From contig NZ_JAAIYO010000001.1 of the NCBI RefSeq assembly GCF_014930455.1, positions 1,754,524 through 1,818,523 of the forward strand: DNA of 64,000 bases. Direction: 5' to 3'. A program made the position numbers and the translations under genes. The DNA comes from Corallococcus soli. GTDB taxonomy: Bacteria; Myxococcota; Myxococcia; Myxococcales; Myxococcaceae. Below the pieces are notes generated by a model, which worked only from the letters and a program-made list of their open reading frames with translations, was not told the origin of the DNA and did not search any database. Below, piece by piece: positions 23,735 to 31,117 of the stretch; the stretch's first letter is position 1, and every line of letters starts with the position of its first letter.

Positions 23735-25153
23735 ATGGGCAAGTCGCACGTCTTCGATGCGCGCAGCCAGATGCCAGTCCCCACCGCCGACCTCTTCGCC
23801 TGGCACACCCGCGAGGGCGCCTTCGAGCGCCTGTCGCCCCCCTGGGAGCCCGCCGAGGTCGTCGAGCGCACCGGCGACGGCATCCGCCCCGGCGCCCGCG
23901 TCGTCGTGAAGATCCACCTGGGCCCCATCCCCCAGCGACTGGTCGCCGAACACACCGGCTACGAGGAGGGGGCTTCCTTCCAGGACACCCAGCGTGAAGG
24001 GCCCTTCACGAAGTGGGTCCACAACCATCGCGTGCACCCAGGCCCCACCCCCCAGGCGTCCGTCCTGGAGGACGCGGTGGAGTACGTGCTGCCCGTGGGC
24101 GCGCTGGGCGACACCTTCGGCGGGGGCTACGCGCGAAAGCGGCTGGAGCGCGTGTTCGCGTACCGCCACACCCTCACCCGCATGGACCTGGACCGCCACG
24201 CCGCCTTCAAGGAGCTGGGCCCCATGACGGTGGCCATCGGCGGCGCCTCGGGCCTGGTGGGCAAGGCGCTGGCGTCGTTCCTCACCACCGGCGGCCACCG
24301 CGTGAAGCGGCTGGTGCGCGGCCGTGCGAACGCGGCCCGGGGCGACATCGCCTGGGCTCCCGACAAGGGCACCGTGGACGCCTCGGGCCTGGAAGGCGTG
24401 GACGCCGTGGTGCACCTGTCCGGGGCCAACGTCGCGGAGGGGCGCTGGTCGGAGGAGCGCAAGCAGGAGATCCTCAAGAGCCGCACGGAGAGCACCCGCG
24501 TGCTGTGCGAGGCCCTGGCCCGGATGGAGCGCAAGCCCCGCGTCCTGGTGTGCGCCTCCGCCATCGGCCTCTATGGGAGCCGGGGCGACGAGGAACTCAC
24601 GGAGACGTCCGGCGTGGGCGGGGGCTTCCTCGCGGACGTCACGCGCCAGTGGGAGGCCGCCACCGCGTCCGCGGAGGCCGCGGGAATCCGCGTGGTGCAC
24701 CTGCGCATCGGCGTGGTGCTGGACGCGAGCGGCGGGGCGCTCGCGAAGCTTGCGCCCGCGTTCCTCGCGGGAGGCGGTGGGCCCATCGCCTCCGGGAAGC
24801 AGTGGATGAGCTGGGTGTCGCTGGAGGACGTGATTGGCCTCATCCACTTCGCCATCGGCACCCCGGCGGTGCGCGGCCCGCTCAACGCGGTGGCCCCCAA
24901 CGCCGTGCGCCAGGGGGACCTGGCCCGGGTGCTGGGCAAGGTGCTGCGCCGCCCCTCCCTGTTCCCGCTGCCGGCGGCGGTGGTGAAGACCCTGTTCGGG
25001 CAGATGGGGGAGGAGACCCTGCTCTCCAGCGCCCACGTCCTGCCCGCGGTCGCCCAGGCCCACGGGTTCCCCTTCCTGTTCCCCGACCTGGAGGGCGCGC
25101 TGCGCTTCACCCTGGGCCGCACCACGGAGGGCGCGGAATTCCGCCACACGTAG
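23735..25153 (+). CDS. TIGR01777-family epimerase with N-terminal SRPBCC domain
   Basis: A 472-residue fusion. Residues about 1-155 are an SRPBCC (polyketide cyclase/START-like) domain with the typical LFAWHTREGAFERLSPPW opening. Residues about 164-472 are a TIGR01777 NAD(P)-binding epimerase, with the Rossmann motif GGASGLVG at 169-176, the phrase CASAIGLYGSRGDEELTE, and a C-terminal DUF1731 segment. Family members are widespread and related to the SulA/YfcH protein, but their reaction is not settled. Start ATG 23735 follows CCAGGAG at 23722-23728. It is divergent from Sua5 and is followed by the ABC exporter operon after 69 bp. Confidence 0.9.
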   Translation: MGKSHVFDARSQMPVPTADLFAWHTREGAFERLSPPWEPAEVVERTGDGIRPGARVVVKIHLGPIPQRLVAEHTGYEEGASFQDTQREGPFTKWVHNHRVHPGPTPQASVLEDAVEYVLPVGALGDTFGGGYARKRLERVFAYRHTLTRMDLDRHAAFKELGPMTVAIGGASGLVGKALASFLTTGGHRVKRLVRGRANAARGDIAWAPDKGTVDASGLEGVDAVVHLSGANVAEGRWSEERKQEILKSRTESTRVLCEALARMERKPRVLVCASAIGLYGSRGDEELTETSGVGGGFLADVTRQWEAATASAEAAGIRVVHLRIGVVLDASGGALAKLAPAFLAGGGGPIASGKQWMSWVSLEDVIGLIHFAIGTPAVRGPLNAVAPNAVRQGDLARVLGKVLRRPSLFPLPAAVVKTLFGQMGEETLLSSAHVLPAVAQAHGFPFLFPDLEGALRFTLGRTTEGAEFRHT

Positions 25154-25222
25154 GCCCGTGCTTGACACTCCCGGGGCGGGGGGCCAGAAGTGCGGCGTTT
25201 CCCCTCGCTTCGAGGAGTCCTG

Positions 25223-26146
25223 ATGATCCAGGTCGAAGGGTTGACGAAGTACTACGGCGAGCACGCGGCCATCCGCGACCTCGCGTTCACCATCGGCCAG
25301 GGTGAAGTCATCGGCTTCCTGGGCCTCAACGGCGCCGGCAAGTCGACGACGCTCAAGATTCTCGGGTGCGTGCTGCTGCCCACGTCGGGGCGCGTCGTCA
25401 TCGACGGGCACGACGTGGTGAGCCAGTCCCACGAGGTGCGCCAGCGCATCGGCTACCTGCCCGACGTGCCGCCCGTCTACGAGGAGATGACGGTGGGCGA
25501 GTACCTGGCCTACGTCGCCCGCCTGCGCGACGTGCCCGCGAAGGCCACCGCCGTCCACGTGGGCGAGGCCGAGGAGAAGACGGGCCTGCGCGACGTGCAC
25601 GGCGAGGTCATCTCCACGCTCAGCCACGGCTACCGCCAGCGCGTGGGCCTGGCGCAGGCGCTGGTGCACCGGCCCGCGCTGCTCATCCTGGACGAGCCCA
25701 CCAGCGGATTGGATCCGCTCCAAATCGTCGAGATGCGCGACGTCATCCGCGGCCTCAAGGGCGCGCACACGGTGCTCGTGTCCAGCCACATCCTCCCGGA
25801 GATCTCCCAGACGTGTGACCGGCTGCTCATCATCCACAAGGGCGCGCTGCTCGCGCAGGGCAGCGAGGAGGAGCTGTCGCGCAGCCTGGGCGGCCCGTCC
25901 ATCGAGCTGGAGGTGCGGGGCTCGCGGGCGCGCGCGCTGGAGGTGCTCCAGCCGTTCGGCGCGGTGGAGGCGCGGCCAGGGGAGGGCGAGGTGCTGGGGT
26001 TGAAGGTGGCGGCGTCCCCGGAGCTGCGGCCCCAGGTGGCGCGGGCGGTGGTGGGCGCGGGCCTGGAGCTGCTGCGGCTGGACGCGGGGGCGGGGCAGCT
26101 GGAAGCGCTCTTCCTCAAGCTGACGGGCCAGGAGGTGCGCGCGTGA
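25223..26146 (+). CDS. ABC transporter ATP-binding protein (GldA-like)
   Basis: A 307-residue ATPase subunit. Walker A is GLNGAGKST at residues 34-42, the Q-loop is in YLPDVPPVYEEMTV, the signature is LSHGYRQRVGLAQAL, and Walker B is LLILDEPTSGLDP. The C-terminal 80 residues form the extra domain found in ABC-2 type exporters. The sequence is of the GldA/natA class. ATG 25223 follows GAGGAGT. Its stop overlaps a GTG start of the permease by 4 bp, and the next two genes also overlap by 4 bp, making a tight four-gene operon (GldA, GldF, GldG, DUF4340 types). In Flavobacterium GldAFG is needed for gliding; in this organism the cargo is unknown. Confidence 0.93.
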   Translation: MIQVEGLTKYYGEHAAIRDLAFTIGQGEVIGFLGLNGAGKSTTLKILGCVLLPTSGRVVIDGHDVVSQSHEVRQRIGYLPDVPPVYEEMTVGEYLAYVARLRDVPAKATAVHVGEAEEKTGLRDVHGEVISTLSHGYRQRVGLAQALVHRPALLILDEPTSGLDPLQIVEMRDVIRGLKGAHTVLVSSHILPEISQTCDRLLIIHKGALLAQGSEEELSRSLGGPSIELEVRGSRARALEVLQPFGAVEARPGEGEVLGLKVAASPELRPQVARAVVGAGLELLRLDAGAGQLEALFLKLTGQEVRA

Positions 26147-26865
26147 AGGCGCTCCTGATTGCCCGCCGTGAGCTGGCCGGCTACCTGCGCACGCTCAGCG
26201 GCTACGTCATCCTCGCGGTCATCCTCGCGGTGAACGGGCTGTTCTTCAATGCGTACGCCCTGGGCGGCGCGAGCAAGCGCTCCGCGGAGGTGCTGTCCGG
26301 CTTCTTCTACTACTCCAGCGGGTTCACCATCGTGGCGGCCATCCTGGTGTCCATGCGGCTGCTCGCGGAGGAGCGCCAGACGGGCACGCTGCCGCTGCTC
26401 TACGCGTCGCCGGTGCGCGACCGGGACATCGTGCTGGGCAAGTACCTGGCGGGGCTCGCGTTCCTCGCGCTCTACCTGCTGTGCACGCTGTACATGCCGC
26501 TGCTGGTGCTGGTGAACGGCAAGGTGTCCTTCGGGCACGTGGCGGCGGGCTACCTGGGGCTGTTGCTGCTGGGCAGCGCGTCGCTGGCGGTGGGGACGTT
26601 CGGCTCGTCGCTGGCGAAGAACCAGCTGCTCGCGGCCATCTTCTCCGCGGTGATGCTGGTGGCGCTCATCCTGTGCTGGCTGCTCGCGCGCATCACCGAG
26701 CAGCCCCTGTCGGACGTCTTCAGCGCGATGTCGCTGTGGAACCAGCACTTCCCTCCGTTCCAGGCGGGGCTCATCCACGTGCGGGACGTCGTCTACTACC
26801 TGGCCGTGACGTACGTGGCGCTGTTCGCGGCGACCCGGGTGCTGGAAGCGCGGAGGTGGCGATGA
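26143..26865 (+). CDS. ABC-2 type permease (GldF-like)
   Basis: A 240-residue membrane protein with about six transmembrane segments, starting with a cytoplasmic ARRELAGYLRTLSGYVILAVIL motif typical of ABC-2 permeases. It contains the ABC-2 block MRLLAEERQTGTLPLLYASPVRDRDIVLGKYLAG between helices 2 and 3. The GTG start overlaps the ATPase stop (GTGA), and its own stop overlaps the ATG of the GldG-like gene (ATGA). It would dimerise in the inner membrane to form the channel powered by the GldA-like ATPase. The substrate is not evident from sequence. Confidence 0.92.
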   Translation: MKALLIARRELAGYLRTLSGYVILAVILAVNGLFFNAYALGGASKRSAEVLSGFFYYSSGFTIVAAILVSMRLLAEERQTGTLPLLYASPVRDRDIVLGKYLAGLAFLALYLLCTLYMPLLVLVNGKVSFGHVAAGYLGLLLLGSASLAVGTFGSSLAKNQLLAAIFSAVMLVALILCWLLARITEQPLSDVFSAMSLWNQHFPPFQAGLIHVRDVVYYLAVTYVALFAATRVLEARRWR

Positions 26866-28736
26866 GCACGACGGGTTCTTCCGGCACCGGGCTGGCCGCG
26901 ACGGTGGCCTTCGTCTCCGGGCTGGTCGCGGTCTTCCTCGCGGAGCGCGTGCTGGGCGTGGGCTCCGGCCGCGTGGCCCTGGCCGCGCTGGGCACCGCCG
27001 TCGCCGTGGGCGCCACGGGCTGGCGAGGGGTGCGGATGCTGGCGGCCCCTCCGGCGCGGCGCCCGGCGGAGCGGTGGGTCCTGGCCTTGTACGGCGTGGG
27101 GCTGGCGGCGCTGGTGCTCTACTTCCTCCAGGGAGACGTGGGCACGGCGCTCTTCGGGGCTCCGCTGTCGCGCTCCGCTCCGAGGCTGGCGGGCGTGCTG
27201 GCGGTGTTGTTCCCGGCGCTGCTCGTGTGCTCGCTCCTGCCGCTGGCGCTGGTGGAGGCCGCGCTCATGGCGATGGCGCGCGCGCCGGTGCCGGAGACGG
27301 GGCGGGTGCGCAGCGCGCTGTTCTCCGGCCTGGGCATGGCGTTCGTGGGCGTGTTCGCGTTCGCGGCCACCTACGTGGCGACGAAGGCGGACGCGACCTG
27401 GGACCTGTCGTACTTCCGCACCGCCCGGCCGGGCGAGGCGACGCGCAAGCTGGTGCTCGGCCTCAACGAGCCCCTGCAGGTGACGCTCTTCTTCCCGCCC
27501 GCCAACGAGGTGGGGGAGGCGGTGCGGCAGTACTTCCGCGACCTGGAGCCGCAGAGCCCGCTGCTCGGCGTGGAGGCGCTGGACCAGGCGGTGGAGCCCG
27601 CGCGGGGCAAGGCGCTGGGCGTCAGCAACAACGGCTCCGTGGTGCTGTCGCGCGGGGACCGCAAGGAGGTGCTGACCCTGGGCATGGACCTGGAGCGCGC
27701 GCGGGGCCAGCTCCAGCGGCTGGACGCGGAGGTGCAGCGGCGGATGCTGTCGGTGGCGAAGCCCCGGCGCATCGTCTACCTCACGGGCGGCCATGGGGAG
27801 CGCGCCGACACGCGGCCCGTCCCCGGCGAGGCGGCCCGTCCGTCGGTGTCGCAGTTCAAGGAGCTGCTGCGTTCGCAGAACGTGGACGTGCGCACGCTCA
27901 CGGTGGCGGAGGGGCTGGGCACGGAGGTGCCGCGCGACGCGGCCATGGTGGTGGTGCTGGGGCCCACGGGCGAGCTGCGCCCGGAGGAGGTCACCGCGCT
28001 GCACGAGTACTGGGCGCAGGGCGGCCGGCTGTGGATTGGACTGGAGCCGGACGGCGCGGGGCTGGAGTCGCTGCTCAAGCCGCTGGGGCTCCGGTCGCTG
28101 CGCGTGCCGCTGGCGAACGACCGCGTCTACTTCCGCACCGCGCGTCAGGTGAGTGACCGGGGCAACCTGGGCACGGCGAGCTTCTCCTCGCACCCGTCCG
28201 TCACGTCGCTGTCCGCGCTGGGCTCCCAGGCGGCGGTGGCGTTCCCGGGCGCGGTGGCGCTGGAGCTGGTGTCGCCGCCCGTGGCCGGCGTGAAGCTGGA
28301 CACGAGCGTGCGTGCGCATGCGGAGACCTTCGCGGACCTCAACGGCGACTTCGAGCCCCAGGCCGGTGAAGTCACGCGGGCGTGGCCGCTGGTGGTGGCG
28401 GTGGAGAGGCCGGCGGCGGGGGAGGGCAAGCCCGCGCCGCGCGCGGTGGTGCTGGCGGACGCGGACGCGCTGGGCGACGGCATCCTGGGCAACGTGGGCA
28501 ATGCATACCTCGCGGTGGACACGCTGCGCTGGCTCTCCGGGGAGGAGGCGCTCTCCGGGGTGACGACGAGCGAGGAGGACGTGCCGTTGCAGCACACGCG
28601 CGCGCAGGACGTCGCGTGGTTCTACGCGACCGTCTTCCTGGCGCCGGTGGTGGTGCTGGCGGTGGGCTTCTTCGTGACGCGCAGGCGCGGGCGGCGTGCG
28701 CCCCGGAGTGTCGCGACGGTGGGAGGTGCGCGATGA
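26862..28736 (+). CDS. GldG-family ABC transporter auxiliary protein
   Basis: A 624-residue protein with several N-terminal transmembrane segments within residues 10-185, a large periplasmic ABC_transp_aux domain (about 190-570) and a C-terminal membrane helix followed by a basic tail (VTRRRGRRAPR). The phrase RRIVYLTGGHGE and the later VVLGPTGELRPEEVTALHEYW are family hallmarks. These proteins accompany GldA/GldF-type ABC exporters and resemble eukaryotic IFT52-like GldG domains. Compared with Flavobacterium GldG it has extra N-terminal helices, which may represent fusion with part of the permease. The ATG overlaps the permease stop by 4 bp. Confidence 0.9.
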   Translation: MSTTGSSGTGLAATVAFVSGLVAVFLAERVLGVGSGRVALAALGTAVAVGATGWRGVRMLAAPPARRPAERWVLALYGVGLAALVLYFLQGDVGTALFGAPLSRSAPRLAGVLAVLFPALLVCSLLPLALVEAALMAMARAPVPETGRVRSALFSGLGMAFVGVFAFAATYVATKADATWDLSYFRTARPGEATRKLVLGLNEPLQVTLFFPPANEVGEAVRQYFRDLEPQSPLLGVEALDQAVEPARGKALGVSNNGSVVLSRGDRKEVLTLGMDLERARGQLQRLDAEVQRRMLSVAKPRRIVYLTGGHGERADTRPVPGEAARPSVSQFKELLRSQNVDVRTLTVAEGLGTEVPRDAAMVVVLGPTGELRPEEVTALHEYWAQGGRLWIGLEPDGAGLESLLKPLGLRSLRVPLANDRVYFRTARQVSDRGNLGTASFSSHPSVTSLSALGSQAAVAFPGAVALELVSPPVAGVKLDTSVRAHAETFADLNGDFEPQAGEVTRAWPLVVAVERPAAGEGKPAPRAVVLADADALGDGILGNVGNAYLAVDTLRWLSGEEALSGVTTSEEDVPLQHTRAQDVAWFYATVFLAPVVVLAVGFFVTRRRGRRAPRSVATVGGAR

Positions 28737-29929
28737 AGGCGCGCGACGTGGCCGTGCAGGGAGTCCTGGCGGGCGTGGCCCTGGTGGCCGCGTTCTTCGT
28801 GTGGCAGCGCGAGCCGTCCCGCGCGGTGGGCGAGGTGACGGTGGAGGACGCGCAGGTGCGTTCGCTCGACCGGATCCGCTACGACGAAGAGACGCGCTTC
28901 GTGGAGCTGTTCCGCGACCCACAGGACCGGGAGTCCATCTGGGTCCGCCTGGGCAACAAGCCCGCGAAGCCGAAGCCCGCGGATGCGGGTGACGCCGGTG
29001 GTGATGCGGGCGCGCTCGTCCGCGCGGCGTCCGACGCAGGTGCAGCGGATGCGGCGCTCCTCGCGGTCGCGGCGTCCGATGCGGGCGCGGGGGCTCGCGC
29101 CGCGGATGCGGCATCTCGCGCGAGCGCCGCATCCGATGCGGGAGTCGCTGCTCGCGGTGTGGACGCGGGAGCCCTCGCAACCCCGGGCTCCGAGGCTCCC
29201 CCCGCCCCCGTGGCCCCGCCCCGCGAGCTGCGCGGCAACGACCTGGCCCAGAAGCTGTTCGCGAGGTTCGCCCCGCTGCGGGCCCAGCGCGACCTGGGCG
29301 TCCTGGACGCCCAGAAGCTGGAGGAGATGGGCCTCGCGAAGTCCGAACGGGCGCTGACGCTCACCCTGGACGGCGCCCCGAGGACCTTCCGCATCGCGGC
29401 GCCTGCCTCCGGCTGGGGCGCGCCCTACCTCCAGCGCGACTCCGACGGCCACGTCTTCCTCCTGGGCCCCGCGCTGCTGTCGGACCTGGAGGCCGCGTCC
29501 AGCCGGCTCGTGGACCGTCGTCTGCACACCTTCGACGTGGACGGCTTCGACCGCGTGGTCATCACCGCCGGCACCGCGTCCCGCGCCTTCGTGGCCAGCG
29601 GCAGCCCGCCGGGCGCCGTGCAGCTCGCGCCCGTGGACGCCCCTGGCGCGCCGGACGACTTCGCCCGTAACTGGCACGACCGCGTGTGGCGCCTCACCCC
29701 GGTGGAGTTCCTGGGCCGGGGCGAGTCCCCGCCGGGCCCCGCCCCCACGCCCGCCTTCCGCGTCGAGTACCAGCGCGCCGGCAAGCCCGTGGGCGACGTC
29801 ACGTTCGCGAAGACGCCGGACCACATGTGGTACGCGCGCACGGAGTTCACCCCGGGCTGGACGCGCATGGGCGGCGGCCTGGAGTCCCTGGCCGAGGAGG
29901 CCGTGAAGCTCACCGCGTCCCCGCGCTGA
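28733..29929 (+). CDS. DUF4340 protein with Ala/Asp-rich insert
   Basis: A 398-residue protein, last of the GldA-F-G-like operon, with an ATGA overlap to the previous gene. One N-terminal membrane helix (VLAGVALVAAFFVW) anchors a periplasmic DUF4340 domain; conserved phrases include LGVLDAQKLEEMGL and HVFLLGPALLSDLE. DUF4340 proteins are regular partners of GldG-like subunits. Between about residues 83 and 146 the domain is interrupted by a low-complexity stretch rich in SDAG and AAD units. The last 20 bp overlap the convergent GvpF/L gene. The protein is expected to work with the GldG-like subunit in the periplasm, but its task is unknown. Confidence 0.9.
   Translation: MKARDVAVQGVLAGVALVAAFFVWQREPSRAVGEVTVEDAQVRSLDRIRYDEETRFVELFRDPQDRESIWVRLGNKPAKPKPADAGDAGGDAGALVRAASDAGAADAALLAVAASDAGAGARAADAASRASAASDAGVAARGVDAGALATPGSEAPPAPVAPPRELRGNDLAQKLFARFAPLRAQRDLGVLDAQKLEEMGLAKSERALTLTLDGAPRTFRIAAPASGWGAPYLQRDSDGHVFLLGPALLSDLEAASSRLVDRRLHTFDVDGFDRVVITAGTASRAFVASGSPPGAVQLAPVDAPGAPDDFARNWHDRVWRLTPVEFLGRGESPPGPAPTPAFRVEYQRAGKPVGDVTFAKTPDHMWYARTEFTPGWTRMGGGLESLAEEAVKLTASPR
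28979..29172 (+). repeat. Low-complexity repeat encoding Ala/Ser/Asp-Ala-Gly units inside the DUF4340 gene
   Basis: Within the DUF4340 gene about 64 codons encode repeated (A)ASDAG and DAG units, three of them as AASDAG. The repeat breaks the otherwise conserved domain and looks like an expandable periplasmic linker. Confidence 0.6.
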
Positions 29930-30674
29930 GCTCGCCCTCCATGTCCAGCCGCACGTCCACGAAGCTGTAGCCCGCCCAGGGGCCGGTGAAGCGGAAGGCG
30001 TACACCTCCGTGCGCGCCACCAGCGTCTTCAGCCGCGCCTCGAAGGCGGCCACCGCCGCGCGGTCCACCAGGAAGGCCGCGTTGAGCAGCATCCGCTCCC
30101 CCAGGGGCGCGGACTCGTGCGTGGCCGCCACCAGCGGCGCCAGCCCGGTGCGCAGCACGTCCATGTCCCGCGTGGTGCGCTCCAGCAGCGCCAGCTCCAG
30201 CCGCTGCTCGTGGTCCTCCTCGGGCTCGGTGGGCCGCCGGGCCAGCTCCGGTTGCTCCGCCTCCAGCCTGCGCGCCAGCGCGTCGCGGTGGCAGTACACC
30301 TTCAGCCCCAGCTCCACGCGCCCCTCCAGCACGTCCAGCGCACGCACGAGCGGCGCGTGGGCCGCGCGCAGCAGCTCCCGCACCCGCTCCTCCGACGGCA
30401 GCACCGTGCCGAAGGCCACCGGCACCAGCGTGTGCTCGCGCAGCACCGCGTCCGTCACGCGCTGGTGCGTCAGCAGGTGCGCCCGCGTGGGGGCCACCCT
30501 CAGGCCCGCCGTGTCGGACACCAGCGCCAGCAGGTCGTCCTCGCGCACCGCGTGCACCGGCGACGGGCCCAGCCCCGTGAGCTCCGCCGCCCAGCCGCTC
30601 CGCGCCCGCACGACGGCGTAGAGGTAGCGCGCCCTGCCTTCCCGCGACACTTCCGCCTGCTGCTTCGTCGCCAT
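29910..30674 (-). CDS. GvpL/GvpF family gas vesicle protein
   Basis: A 254-residue protein spanning the complete GvpL/GvpF family: opening RYLYAVVRA, a middle block LLTHQRVTDAVLREHTLVPVAFGTVL, and an ending RMLLNAAFLVDRAAVAAFEARL followed by FTGPWAGYSFVDV. GvpF and GvpL are accessory proteins in gas vesicle assembly that contact GvpA. Start ATG 30674. It lies 32 bp after a response regulator in an operon with a histidine kinase and a GvpA-like small protein, an unusual context. No other accessory genes (GvpN, GvpK, GvpG) are visible, so normal gas vesicles are unlikely to be made from this locus alone. It overlaps the DUF4340 gene by 20 bp at the 3' end. Confidence 0.9.
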   Translation of the reverse strand: MATKQQAEVSREGRARYLYAVVRARSGWAAELTGLGPSPVHAVREDDLLALVSDTAGLRVAPTRAHLLTHQRVTDAVLREHTLVPVAFGTVLPSEERVRELLRAAHAPLVRALDVLEGRVELGLKVYCHRDALARRLEAEQPELARRPTEPEEDHEQRLELALLERTTRDMDVLRTGLAPLVAATHESAPLGERMLLNAAFLVDRAAVAAFEARLKTLVARTEVYAFRFTGPWAGYSFVDVRLDMEGELSAGTR

Positions 30675-30706
30675 GGCGTGCTCCGCCTTTCGGCTGGGGC
30701 GGCGCT

Positions 30707-31117
30707 TCAGCGTGCCTGGGCCGCCTCGCGCCGTTCGATCATCTTCTTCACCTGGTCCACCAGCGCGTCCGGCAGGCACGGCTTGGTGACGTACGCGTCG
30801 CACCCGGCCTGGTTCGCGTCCTCCGAGTGGCCCTTCAGCGCATGCCCGGTAAGCGCCACCACCGGGATGTGCCGCGTGCGCGCGTCGCCCTTCAGCCGGC
30901 GCGTCGCCTCCCAGCCGTCCATCACCGGCAGGGACAGGTCCATCAGGATGACGTCCGGCACCAGCTCGAAGGCCTTGTCCAACGCCTCCTGGCCGTTCTT
31001 CGCCTCCGCCACGCGGAAGCCGGAGAACTCCAGGTACTCCGCGTACATCTCCCGGGCATCCTGGTAGTCGTCCACCACCAGCACGAGCGGCTTGGGTTTT
31101 TCCGGGGTGTTCGTCAT
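30707..31117 (-). CDS. Single-domain response regulator
   Basis: A 136-residue CheY-like receiver with no output domain. The acidic pocket is VVDDYQD (Asp16, Asp17), the phosphorylation site is Asp60 in VILMDLSLP, the switch Thr is in VVALTGHA, and the Lys is in YVTKPC. ATG 31117 overlaps the stop of the histidine kinase by 4 bp, so the two form a coupled kinase-regulator pair. Without a DNA-binding domain it probably acts through protein contacts, possibly with the GvpF/L protein encoded 32 bp downstream. That contact is inference. Confidence 0.95.
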   Translation of the reverse strand: MTNTPEKPKPLVLVVDDYQDAREMYAEYLEFSGFRVAEAKNGQEALDKAFELVPDVILMDLSLPVMDGWEATRRLKGDARTRHIPVVALTGHALKGHSEDANQAGCDAYVTKPCLPDALVDQVKKMIERREAAQAR

